Source: Phenylobacterium sp.
Lineage (GTDB): Bacteria; Pseudomonadota; Alphaproteobacteria; Caulobacterales; Caulobacteraceae
Reading direction: 5' to 3'
Assembly (NCBI RefSeq): GCF_004299445.1
Contig: NZ_SCTC01000017.1
Coordinates: 51,867-115,866 of the forward strand
Length of the DNA stretch: 64,000 nt
Within the stretch, counting starts at the first letter, position 1; each line of letters begins with the position of its first letter. Of this stretch, positions 10,385 to 18,622 are shown in pieces. The notes beneath the pieces are model-generated. The model was not told where the DNA came from. It searched no databases and saw nothing but the letters and a program-made list of their open reading frames with translations. The position numbers were made by a program, and so were the translations under genes.

Positions 10385-12322
10385 TCAGACGGTGACCTGC
10401 GTCCCCATCTCGACCACGCGGCCGGGCGGGATCTTGTAGAAGTCGGTGGGGTTGGCGGCGTTCTTCATCAGGAAGATGAACAACTTGTCCTGCCAAAGCG
10501 GCATGCCCGATTGCGCCGAAGGCACCACCGAGCGGCGGCCGAGGAAGAACGAGGTCGCCATGATGTCGAACTTCAGGCCCAGCTTGCGGCACAGCCCCAG
10601 CGCCTTCGGCACGTTCGGGCTTTCCATGAAGCCGTAGCCGATGATCACCTTCTTGAAGTCGTCGTTCACCGGCTCGATCCGAACCCGGTCCTCCTCGCGA
10701 ACGCGCGGCGTCTCGGCGGTGTGGATCGTCAGGATGATGTTCTTCTCGTGCAGCACCTTGTTGTGCTTGAGGTTGTGCATCAGCGCGACGGGGGCGGTGT
10801 CGGGGTCGGAGGTCAGGAAGATCGCCGTCCCGGGCGCCCTATGCGGAGCGCGCGCCTTCAGGATGTCGGCCAGCTCCACCAGTGAGACCGAGTCGCGGCG
10901 GGTCTTTTCCGACAGGATCTGGGCGCCGCGGTTCCAGGTCCACATCATCACCACCAGGGCCGCGCCCAGCACCAGCGGCAGCCAGGCGCCCTGCGGGATC
11001 TTCAGCAGGTTGGACGAGATGAACACCAGGTCGAGGAAGCCGAAGGCGGTGCAGGCGCACACCGCCTGCCACAGCGGCCGCTTCCACATGTAGCGGATGA
11101 TGTAGAAGAACAGCAGCGTGTCGACGAACATCGCACCGGTCACCGCGATGCCATAGGCCGCGGCCAGGTTCGACGAGGTGCGGAACATCACCAGCAGCAC
11201 CAGCACGCCGACCAGCAGCACGGTATTGACCAGCGGGACATAGATCTGCCCCGCCTGGGTCTCGGAGGTGCGGCGGATGTCGATGCGCGGGAACAGGCCC
11301 AGCTGGACCGCCTGCTGGGTCATCGAGAAGGCCCCCGTGATCACCGCCTGGCTGGCGATGACGGTGGCGGCGATCGACAGCAGCCAGACCGGCCAGTAGG
11401 CGATCTCGGGGATCATGAGGAAGAACGGGTTGGCGCGAGCCTCGGGATTGGCCAGCACCAGCGCGCCCTGGCCCAGGTAGTTCAGCACCAGCGAGGGCAG
11501 CACCAGCGCTACCCAGGCCATCTGGATCGGCTTCTTCCCGAAGTGGCCCATGTCGGCATACAGCGCCTCGGCCCCGGTGACGGCGAGGAACACGCTGCCC
11601 AGGATGATGAAGCCCAGGAACCCGTTGTCGAGCAGGAACATCACGCCGTAGTGCGGCGACAGCGCGCGGAAGATCGACAGGTCGTCGCCGATATGGATCA
11701 GGCCCAGGACCCCCAGTGTCACGAACCAGAGCGCGGTGATCGGCCCGAACAGCCGCGCCACGCTGGCGGTGCCCCGCGACTGGATCAGGAACAGGGCGAC
11801 CAGAATAGCCGCCGCGCCGGGCAGCACGAACTTGCCCAGCTGGTCCCCGATGCCCGGGATTTCCTTCATCCCTTCCATGGAGCCCAGAACCGAGACGGCA
11901 GGAGTGATGATGCCGTCGGCGTAGAACAGGGCGGCGCCGAACATGCCCAGCAGGAAGATGACCAGCGAGCGGCCGCCGGGGCTGACCCGCTGGGCCAGCG
12001 CCATCAGGGCCAGCGTGCCGCCTTCGCCCTTGTTGTCGGCCCGCATGAGGAAGACGACGTATTTGACGGTGACGATCAGGATCAGCGCCCAGGTCACCAG
12101 CGACACGACGCCCAGGACGGCGGCCTCGCCGCCCCCGCCGCCGCGGGCATGACCCAGCGCCTCGCGCATGGCGTAAAGCGGGCTGGTCCCGATATCGCCG
12201 AACACGACGCCCACGGACCCCAGCGCGAGGGCCCAGAAGCCCTCCTTGCGATGCCCGTTGCCGTGCCCGTTGGCGTGCGACGTGTCTTCGGACGCTTTGG
12301 CGTCGACGGCCGGATCAGCCAT
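10385..12322 (-). CDS. kup: KUP-family potassium uptake transporter
   Basis: A proton-coupled low-affinity K+ importer of the inner membrane. The 645-residue protein has a polar His/Gly-rich N-terminus, then the family signature ALALGSVGVVFGDIGTSPLY and about twelve membrane helices. A C-terminal cytoplasmic domain ends ...KLFIFLMKNAANPTDFYKIPPGRVVEMG. ATG 12322 has GGAGA nine bases upstream; the frame continues upstream but without a signal. A small membrane protein gene follows at once. Confidence 0.95.
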   Translation of the reverse strand: MADPAVDAKASEDTSHANGHGNGHRKEGFWALALGSVGVVFGDIGTSPLYAMREALGHARGGGGGEAAVLGVVSLVTWALILIVTVKYVVFLMRADNKGEGGTLALMALAQRVSPGGRSLVIFLLGMFGAALFYADGIITPAVSVLGSMEGMKEIPGIGDQLGKFVLPGAAAILVALFLIQSRGTASVARLFGPITALWFVTLGVLGLIHIGDDLSIFRALSPHYGVMFLLDNGFLGFIILGSVFLAVTGAEALYADMGHFGKKPIQMAWVALVLPSLVLNYLGQGALVLANPEARANPFFLMIPEIAYWPVWLLSIAATVIASQAVITGAFSMTQQAVQLGLFPRIDIRRTSETQAGQIYVPLVNTVLLVGVLVLLVMFRTSSNLAAAYGIAVTGAMFVDTLLFFYIIRYMWKRPLWQAVCACTAFGFLDLVFISSNLLKIPQGAWLPLVLGAALVVMMWTWNRGAQILSEKTRRDSVSLVELADILKARAPHRAPGTAIFLTSDPDTAPVALMHNLKHNKVLHEKNIILTIHTAETPRVREEDRVRIEPVNDDFKKVIIGYGFMESPNVPKALGLCRKLGLKFDIMATSFFLGRRSVVPSAQSGMPLWQDKLFIFLMKNAANPTDFYKIPPGRVVEMGTQVTV

Positions 12323-12504
12323 CCAAATTCTCCGGGAGGCCGATTGCGGCTCCCAAGGCGGCCCGATGCCGTCGCGGCGGGCGCCAATACACCCGATCCT
12401 GACGACGTTCAATGTTGCGGTCCCTGTCGCGGGAGCGGCATGCAACCGCAGCTTTGAACAGATCTCTACCGGCCCTAGTTTCGAGGCGAGCGCAAGGAGC
12501 AGGA

Positions 12505-13305
12505 ATGGATCGCAGGCTGGCTTTGGTCACGGGCGCCTCGGCAGGCATCGGCGCCGCCTTCGCGCACAGTCTGGCCCGCCGCGGTTACGACCTGGCGCTG
12601 ACGGCGCGGCGGGCGGCGCGGCTGGAGGCGCTGGCCGCCGAACTCCGAGCCGCCCACGGCGTGAATGTGCTCACGGTCGCCGCCGATCTCGCGCGGCCCG
12701 AGGCCCCGAAGGCGCTGCTCGGCGCCATCGCCGACCAGGGCCGTCAGGTGGATGCTCTGATCAACAATGCCGGCTATGGGCTCCCGGGGGTCTATGCTGA
12801 GACGGCTTGGGCCGATCAGGCGGCGTTCGTGCAGGTGATGGTGACCGCGCCATGCGAGCTGGCCCACGGCGTGCTGGACGGGATGCGGGCGCGGCGGTTC
12901 GGCCGGATCGTCAACGTCGCCTCGGTGGCGGGCCTCGTTCCGCCAGCCGCGGGGCACACGCTCTATGCCGCGTCGAAGGCCTTCCTGGTCCGCTTCTCCC
13001 AGAGCCTCCACCTGGAGACCGCCCAGGACGGCGTCCACGTCAGCGCGCTCTGCCCCGGCTTCACCTACACCGAATTCCACGATGCGAACGGCACGCGCGA
13101 GCGCGCCGCCAGCTCGACGCCGAAGTGGATCTGGATGTCGGCCGACGACGTGGCGGACGCCGGATGGCGGGCGGTCGAGGCCAACCGCCCGGTATGTGTC
13201 CCGGGCGCGGCCTACAAGGTCGCCACCAGCCTCGCGCGGCTGATCCCCGAGGCCCTGGCCCTCAAGCTGATGGCCAGCCAGGGCGGACGGGTGCGGAAGA
13301 CGTAG
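12505..13305 (+). CDS. Short-chain dehydrogenase/reductase
   Basis: A 266-residue NAD(P)-dependent oxidoreductase. It has the cofactor motif LVTGASAGIG near the start, NNAGYG, and the catalytic pair in YAASKAFLVRFS with the preceding Ser in IVNVASVAG. AAGGAG lies seven bases upstream of the ATG. It belongs to the classical SDR family; the substrate is unknown. The stop directly abuts the convergent MarC gene. Confidence 0.9.
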   Translation: MDRRLALVTGASAGIGAAFAHSLARRGYDLALTARRAARLEALAAELRAAHGVNVLTVAADLARPEAPKALLGAIADQGRQVDALINNAGYGLPGVYAETAWADQAAFVQVMVTAPCELAHGVLDGMRARRFGRIVNVASVAGLVPPAAGHTLYAASKAFLVRFSQSLHLETAQDGVHVSALCPGFTYTEFHDANGTRERAASSTPKWIWMSADDVADAGWRAVEANRPVCVPGAAYKVATSLARLIPEALALKLMASQGGRVRKT

Positions 13306-13992
13306 TTAGTGCCCGTAGGGGTTCGCGACGCCGGGGCGGATGAAGCCCGTGGTGCTGTCGGCGAACCCCGCCAGAATGAACTGGACGGCCAGCGCGCAGA
13401 GGATCAGGCCCAGGACGCGGACCACGATGGTCAGGCCGATGCGGCCCAGGATTCGGCTGATGATCGGCGTGGCCAGGAACGACAGCAGGGTCGCCAGAGC
13501 CACCGCCCCGATCACGCCCACGCCCACCGCGGCCCCCTGCAGGCCGTAGGCCCGCGCCTGGCTGGCGTAGATCACCACCGTCGAGATGGCGCCCGGCCCG
13601 ATCAGCAGCGGCATGGCGAACGGCACGATCATCCGCTCGAACCGCTTGCGGGCGAAGGCGCGGCCCGAGCCCACCGGGGCGTCGGCCGCCTCGGCGTAGG
13701 TCGCGGTGAAGTCGTCGCGGGCCATTTCGAGGCCCAGCAGGAACAGGATGACGCCGCCGGCGATCCGGAAGGCCGGCAGCGAGATGCCGAAGAACTCCAG
13801 CAGGCTGAGGCCCGAGAAGTAGAAGAACGTCAGGAAGCCCAGGACGAAGAGCGAAATGTAGAGCGCGATCCACGCCCGATCCCGCGACTTGGCGCCCGCG
13901 GTCGAGGCGGCGAACAGCGGCACGTTGCCGATCGGATCGATCAGGGCAAACAGCGCGACGAAGAAGTTGACCGCGAACTCGGCCTGGCTCAT
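13306..13992 (-). CDS. MarC/NAAT-family inner-membrane protein
   Basis: A 228-residue protein with six hydrophobic helices. It starts MSQAEFAVNFFVALFALIDPIGNVPLF, the typical MarC/UPF0056 N-terminus, and later has FAMPLLIGPGAIST. The family was once tied to multiple antibiotic resistance, but this was withdrawn; its transport function is unclear. Transcription is convergent with the SDR gene with no gap. Confidence 0.9.
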   Translation of the reverse strand: MSQAEFAVNFFVALFALIDPIGNVPLFAASTAGAKSRDRAWIALYISLFVLGFLTFFYFSGLSLLEFFGISLPAFRIAGGVILFLLGLEMARDDFTATYAEAADAPVGSGRAFARKRFERMIVPFAMPLLIGPGAISTVVIYASQARAYGLQGAAVGVGVIGAVALATLLSFLATPIISRILGRIGLTIVVRVLGLILCALAVQFILAGFADSTTGFIRPGVANPYGH

Positions 13993-14052
13993 TCCCCGGT
14001 CTTAGCCCAGATTCATTAAGGCGGAACACCCCGCCCTCCGGAGCCCCTCGCC

Positions 14053-14775
14053 ATGGCCGCCGAAGCCGCGCTCGCGCACCCCGCCGTCAAACCCGACCCG
14101 CGTTTGATCGTGCCGCTGGACCTGCCCACGGTCGACGAGGCCCGGGCGATGGTCGAGACGCTGGGGGACTCGGTCAGCTTCTACAAGGTGGGCCTCGAGC
14201 TGTTCGCCTCGGACGGCATGGCGCTGGCGCGCGACCTGAAGACGGCCGGCAAGCAGGTGTTCCTGGACTGGAAGCTGCACGACATCGGTACGACGGTGCA
14301 GCGCGCGACCTCGGTGCTGGCCCAGTCAGGCTGCGATTTCCTCACCGTCCACGGCGAGCCGCAGGTGATGGCGGCGGCGGTGCGGGGCAAGGGCGGCTCG
14401 AACCTCAAGATCCTGGCCGTGACGGTGCTGACCAGCCTTTCGGACGAGGACCTCATCGAGACCGGCTACCACGAGACCGCCCGCGCGCTGGTCGAGCGGC
14501 GCATCCATCAGGCGATCGCGGCAGGCTGCGACGGCGTGATCTCCAGCCCCCACGAGGCCGCGCTGGCCCGGGCCCTGGGCGGCCGGGACTTCCTGGTGGT
14601 GACGCCGGGCGTGCGGCCCGACTGGGCGGCCAAGAACGACCAGGCCCGCGCCGCCACGCCGCTCGACGCGCTCAAGGCCGGGGCCAGCCACATCGTCTGC
14701 GGCCGCCCGATCACCGCGGCCAACGACCCGCACGCCGCCGCGCGTCGCGTCGCGAACGAGATGAGCGGCGTCTAG
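14053..14775 (+). CDS. pyrF: Orotidine 5'-phosphate decarboxylase
   Basis: Converts OMP to UMP, the last step of de novo pyrimidine synthesis. The 240-residue TIM-barrel enzyme has the catalytic block FLDWKLHDIGTTV, with Lys at about 74 and the Asp after it, then TVHGEPQVM and the phosphate-binding end GVRPDWA...IVCGRPIT. DWKLHD replaces the more usual DLKLHD, a mild variant that keeps the catalytic residues. It stands alone. Confidence 0.96.
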   Translation: MAAEAALAHPAVKPDPRLIVPLDLPTVDEARAMVETLGDSVSFYKVGLELFASDGMALARDLKTAGKQVFLDWKLHDIGTTVQRATSVLAQSGCDFLTVHGEPQVMAAAVRGKGGSNLKILAVTVLTSLSDEDLIETGYHETARALVERRIHQAIAAGCDGVISSPHEAALARALGGRDFLVVTPGVRPDWAAKNDQARAATPLDALKAGASHIVCGRPITAANDPHAAARRVANEMSGV

Positions 14776-14838
14776 CCCAGGTTGATTGCGCCGTTCGTCG
14801 AACGGCCTAAGGTCGCGCCCTGGGACGGGGGCACAACC

Positions 14839-15906
14839 ATGACAAAACGGCGCGCACGGCTTCTGGCCGGGCTTTCATTTGCAGCGACTCTTGTCGCCAC
14901 GGCCGCCTCGGCGCACGAGGATCGCGTCTGCGCCAGTGCGCCGGGCGGCTCGGGGCCGGCCCAGGCGGCCGCGAGAGCCTTCCTGGACAGCCTCGCGCCG
15001 ATCCAGCGCGCGACGGCCGTGCGCACCTACAACAAGAGCGCCGCCATCCGCTGGTCCAACCTTCCGATCGCGCTTGCGCCGCGGGTCGGGGTCCGCCTGG
15101 GCGACCTCAACGAAGCCCAGACCGCGGCGGCCAAGGCGCTGCTGCAGAGCACGCTCAGCAGCTGCGGGATCGAGCTGCTGGATGGCGTCCGCGCCGCCGA
15201 CGGCGTCCTGAAGCCCCTCGACAATCGGGGCATCGGGTGGGACCCGGCCAACTACTTCGTGGCGTTCATCGGCGAGCCGTCGGCTGACAAGCCGTGGAGC
15301 CTGAAGGTCGACGGCCACCACATCGCGCTCAACCTCACCTTCAACGCAGCCCACGTCAGCGCGACGCCGCTGTTCGACGGGATAGAACCGGTGGAGTTCA
15401 AGGTGGGCGAACGCGCCTACGAGCCCCTGGCGCCACAGGCCGGCGCGATGCGGGCCCTGGCGACCGCCCTGTCCGCGACGCCCTCTGCGAAGCTCGCGGG
15501 TGAGTTCCGCGATGTGACGCGCGGCTCGACGCCTGACGGAGACACCAACTTCCCCATCACCTATCCGCAGGGCGCGACCGGCCGTGGGGTCGCCTACTCA
15601 GCCCTGCCGCCGGCCCAGCAGGCGCTGGTCCGGGCGGCCATGGCCCGCTGGGTCGAGCTGCCGAACGGGGCGATCTCGAAGCCTCTGATGGCGGACTACT
15701 CGACGGCCGCGGCCCTGGCGCAGACCTACGTGGGCGTTGCCGGCATGGCGGATCTGTCCAAACCCGGATCCTACGTCCGCATCGACGGCCCGCGCATCTG
15801 GATCGAGTTCATCGTCCAGCCCGCGGCGAGGGACCCGGCCCAGATCCACTACCACACCATCTGGCGCGACAAGCTCGCCGACTACGGCGGCGCGTTCGCC
15901 CGTTGA
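14839..15906 (+). CDS. Secreted DUF3500 protein
   Basis: A 355-residue protein with a signal peptide (MTKRRARLLAGLSFAATLVATAASA) and a DUF3500 body. The body includes AAARAFLDSLAPIQRATAV, the run GWDPANYFVAFIGEPS, and SLKVDGHHIALNLTF. Biochemical function unknown. The ATG follows GGACGGGGG. The stop overlaps the next gene's ATG by one base (TGATG), which indicates translational coupling with the HupE-like protein. The pairing suggests a shared periplasmic, perhaps metal-related, role; this is inference. Confidence 0.85.
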   Translation: MTKRRARLLAGLSFAATLVATAASAHEDRVCASAPGGSGPAQAAARAFLDSLAPIQRATAVRTYNKSAAIRWSNLPIALAPRVGVRLGDLNEAQTAAAKALLQSTLSSCGIELLDGVRAADGVLKPLDNRGIGWDPANYFVAFIGEPSADKPWSLKVDGHHIALNLTFNAAHVSATPLFDGIEPVEFKVGERAYEPLAPQAGAMRALATALSATPSAKLAGEFRDVTRGSTPDGDTNFPITYPQGATGRGVAYSALPPAQQALVRAAMARWVELPNGAISKPLMADYSTAAALAQTYVGVAGMADLSKPGSYVRIDGPRIWIEFIVQPAARDPAQIHYHTIWRDKLADYGGAFAR

Positions 15907-16379
15907 TGCGGCGGCGGGGCCTTCTCGGCCTGGCGCTGTCGGCCGTCCTTGCGCCCGTCCAGGCGTGGTCGCACGCCATGCCCAACTCGACGGTCGTGGC
16001 GCAGCTGAAGGCCGGCGGTCTCGACCTCGTCGCCTACCTGCCGATCTCGGAGTTGAAGGCCGCCACGGACGATGGACCCGCGGCGGATGCGGGCGAATAC
16101 GTGCTGCGGCATGTCGATGTGGTCGGCGCCGATGGACGGACGTGGCGCAAGCAGGCGACCGCAGCCGAGGCCGACACGCGCGACGGCGTCGCCGTGATGG
16201 TCGTCTCGGTCACGTTCGCTCGTCCGCCGGACAGCCACGCGCGGGCGGCGCGCCTACGCTACGACGCGGTCACCCACCGCATCGCGAGCCATTTCGTGCT
16301 GGTCTACCGCCGCGAGGGCGACGCGCTGGTCCCCCTGGCGCGGCTGCAGGCGCCCGCGACCGAGCTGCCGCTGCCCTAG
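15906..16379 (+). CDS. Periplasmic domain of a HupE/UreJ-like protein, membrane part absent
   Basis: A 157-residue exported protein (signal MRRRGLLGLALSAVLAPVQAW). The mature part starts SHAMPNSTVVAQL...DLVAYLPISELKAA and ends near RLRYDAVTHRIASHFVLVYRR. By my recognition this matches the periplasmic N-terminal half of larger HupE/UreJ-type metal-transport-like membrane proteins. Those continue into a six-helix membrane domain. Here the frame stops at 16379, and the next DNA is a convergent gene on the other strand, so the membrane half is missing. It is translationally coupled to DUF3500. Confidence 0.62.
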   Translation: MRRRGLLGLALSAVLAPVQAWSHAMPNSTVVAQLKAGGLDLVAYLPISELKAATDDGPAADAGEYVLRHVDVVGADGRTWRKQATAAEADTRDGVAVMVVSVTFARPPDSHARAARLRYDAVTHRIASHFVLVYRREGDALVPLARLQAPATELPLP

Positions 16380-16573
16380 AAATCGATCGCCAGGCCCTTG
16401 CGCTCCCAGTCGCCGAAGCGGGTGGGTTCAGGGCCCTTGGGGCCGCCCTGCTCGGGCTCGCGCGCGGCGGCGTCAGCCTCGGCGGCCTGGCGGGCGGCGG
16501 CCTCCTCCAGCGCGCGGCGGGCGGCGGGGGAGAGCGCCTTGCCGGGCGCGGCGTTGGGCGGAAGATCGTCCAT
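16376..16573 (-). CDS. DUF1674 / succinate dehydrogenase assembly factor 4 homologue
   Basis: A 65-residue protein with the family's C-terminal signature GPEPTRFGDWERKGLAIDF. Homologues (SdhAF4/SDH8) assist flavinylated SdhA before complex II assembly. The N-terminal half is Ala/Glu-rich and poorly conserved. It overlaps the preceding + strand stop by 4 bases and diverges from rsmB. The small size is normal for the family. Confidence 0.88.
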   Translation of the reverse strand: MDDLPPNAAPGKALSPAARRALEEAAARQAAEADAAAREPEQGGPKGPEPTRFGDWERKGLAIDF

Positions 16574-16626
16574 GCGCCTGATCTAATCCCTTGCGCCGCC
16601 GGCTCCAAGCGGGCACGCCGCCCGCC

Positions 16627-17910
16627 GTGAGCGAAACCGACGACATCCGCGGCCTTCCGGCCCGCGCCGCCGCCCTCGATCTGCTGGGAACGGCGCTGTC
16701 GCGCCGCGCCGGCCTTGACGAAGGCCTGAACCATCCCGCCATGGCGGCGCTGGAGCCGCGCGACCGCGCGTTCGCCCGCGCCCTGGTCATGGCGACCTTG
16801 CGCCATCTGGGGCCGATCGACACGGCGCTGCAGTCGCGGATCAAGAAGGCTCCGCCCGAGCGGATCGTGAACGTGCTGCGCCTGGGCGCCGCCCAGCTTC
16901 TGGTGCTGAAGACCCCGGCGCACGCGGCGGTAGGCGCCACGGTCGACCTGGCTGCGGCCCAGAAGGGCGGCGAGGTGTTCAAGGGCCTGGTCAACGCCGT
17001 GCTGCGCGGCTTCACCCGTGACCCCGTCGACCTCGACGAGCCCGAGCTCATGTTGCCCACATGGCTGGCCGCCCGCTGGCGCGCCGCCTACGGGCCAGAA
17101 GCGGCGCGCGCCATCGCCGCCATGGTCGCCGCCGAGCCCGCGACCGACGTCACGCTGCAGGACCCTGCCGACGCCGCCGAGGTGGCCGCCGAGCTCGAGG
17201 CGACCATTCTGGCCGAGGGCCAGCTGCGCGCCGGCCTGAAGGGCGAGATCTCGACCTGGCCCGGCTTCGACGCCGGCCGCTGGTGGGTGCAGGACGCCTC
17301 CGCCGCCGTGCCCGCCCGCCTGCTGCACGTCCAGCGGGGCGAAACCGCGCTCGACATGTGCGCCGCGCCCGGCGGCAAGACGCTGCAACTTGCGGCCGCG
17401 GGGGCCAGGGTGGTCGCCCTCGACCGCTCGGCCGGCCGCATCAAGCGGGTCTCGGAAAACCTCAGCCGCACCGGCCTGGGCGCCGAGGTGGCCGTGGCCG
17501 ACGCCGCCGAGTGGCGCGACACCCGCGAATTCGACGCGGTGCTGCTGGACGCGCCATGTTCGGCCACCGGCACCTTCCGCCGCCATCCCGACGTGCTGTG
17601 GGTGGCGAGCCCCGCCGACATTCCCAAGCTGGCCCAGGTTCAGATGAAGCTGCTGGACTCGGCGGCGCGGCGGGTGAAGTCCGGCGGGCGCCTCGTCTAC
17701 TGCGTCTGCTCGCTGGAGCACGAGGAAGGCGAGGGCCAGGTCGCCCACTTCCTGGCGCGCCACAAGGCCTTCGCGCTGAACCCGATCGTCGCCGGCGAGG
17801 GCGGCTCGCCCGAAGCCTCGCGGCGCGACGACGGGACACTCCGCATCCTGCCCCACCACCGCGAGGGTGGGACCGACGGATTCTACGTGGCGAGACTGCG
17901 CAAGGCCTGA
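16627..17910 (+). CDS. rsmB: 16S rRNA m5C methyltransferase RsmB-like
   Basis: SAM-dependent 5-methylcytosine methyltransferase, expected to act on 16S rRNA C967. The 427-residue protein has an N-terminal NusB-like helical domain (about 1-140, with LRLGAAQLLVLKTPAHAAV). The catalytic domain has DMCAAPGGKT (SAM), LDAPCSATGTFRRHPD (motif IV Cys) and VYCVCSLEHEEGE (motif VI Cys). The GTG at 16627 is chosen; a TTG at 16591 is possible but overhangs the divergent promoter. It leads a unit with rpe and a heparinase-like gene. Confidence 0.93.
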   Translation: MSETDDIRGLPARAAALDLLGTALSRRAGLDEGLNHPAMAALEPRDRAFARALVMATLRHLGPIDTALQSRIKKAPPERIVNVLRLGAAQLLVLKTPAHAAVGATVDLAAAQKGGEVFKGLVNAVLRGFTRDPVDLDEPELMLPTWLAARWRAAYGPEAARAIAAMVAAEPATDVTLQDPADAAEVAAELEATILAEGQLRAGLKGEISTWPGFDAGRWWVQDASAAVPARLLHVQRGETALDMCAAPGGKTLQLAAAGARVVALDRSAGRIKRVSENLSRTGLGAEVAVADAAEWRDTREFDAVLLDAPCSATGTFRRHPDVLWVASPADIPKLAQVQMKLLDSAARRVKSGGRLVYCVCSLEHEEGEGQVAHFLARHKAFALNPIVAGEGGSPEASRRDDGTLRILPHHREGGTDGFYVARLRKA

Positions 17911-17954
17911 CGCCCGACATTGGCAGTCGGCCCCGCATCACGGTAAGCGGAGAC

Positions 17955-18614
17955 ATGGCCAAGCCTGTGATCATCGCCCCGTCCATCCTCGCCTCGGATT
18001 TCGCAAAGCTGGGCGAGGAGGTCGCCGCCATCGAGGCGGCCGGCGCAGACTGGGTCCACGTCGACGTGATGGACGGCCATTTCGTGCCCAACATCACCCT
18101 GGGCCCCGACATCGTGAAGGCGCTGCGTCCCCACGCGAAGATTCCCTTCGACGTCCACCTGATGATCAGCCCCGCCGACCCCTACCTCGAGGCCTTCCGG
18201 GCGGCCGGCGCCGACTACATCAGCGTGCACCCCGAAGCCGGGCCGCACCTGAACCGCACGCTGAAGCAGATCCGCAAGCTGGGAGCCAAGGCGGGCGTGG
18301 TGTTCAACCCGTCCACCGACCCCAGTGTGATCCAGTGGATGATGGACGAGATCGACCTGATCCTCGTCATGTCGATCAACCCCGGCTTCGGCGGCCAGAC
18401 CTTCATGCATTCCCAGCTCCGGAAGATCGAGGCGCTGCGCAAGATGATCGACGCCGAAGGGCGCGACATCCCGCTGGAGGTGGACGGCGGGGTCACCCCG
18501 GAGACCGCGCCTCTCTGTATCGCCGCCGGGGCCACAGCGCTGGTGGCCGGAACCGCTGTGTTCCGTGGCGGCCCCGAGCGTTACGCCGCCAATATCTCCG
18601 CCCTCCGGGGCTGA
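17955..18614 (+). CDS. rpe: Ribulose-phosphate 3-epimerase
   Basis: Interconverts ribulose-5-phosphate and xylulose-5-phosphate in the pentose phosphate pathway. The 219-residue TIM barrel has PSILASDF at the N-terminus, HVDVMDGHFVPN (metal and catalytic Asp), VHLMISPADPY, MSINPGFGGQ and EVDGGV (second catalytic Asp). The length is standard. It lies 44 bases after rsmB and 8 bases before the heparinase-family gene. Confidence 0.97.
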   Translation: MAKPVIIAPSILASDFAKLGEEVAAIEAAGADWVHVDVMDGHFVPNITLGPDIVKALRPHAKIPFDVHLMISPADPYLEAFRAAGADYISVHPEAGPHLNRTLKQIRKLGAKAGVVFNPSTDPSVIQWMMDEIDLILVMSINPGFGGQTFMHSQLRKIEALRKMIDAEGRDIPLEVDGGVTPETAPLCIAAGATALVAGTAVFRGGPERYAANISALRG

Positions 18615-18622
18615 CCGCCGCG

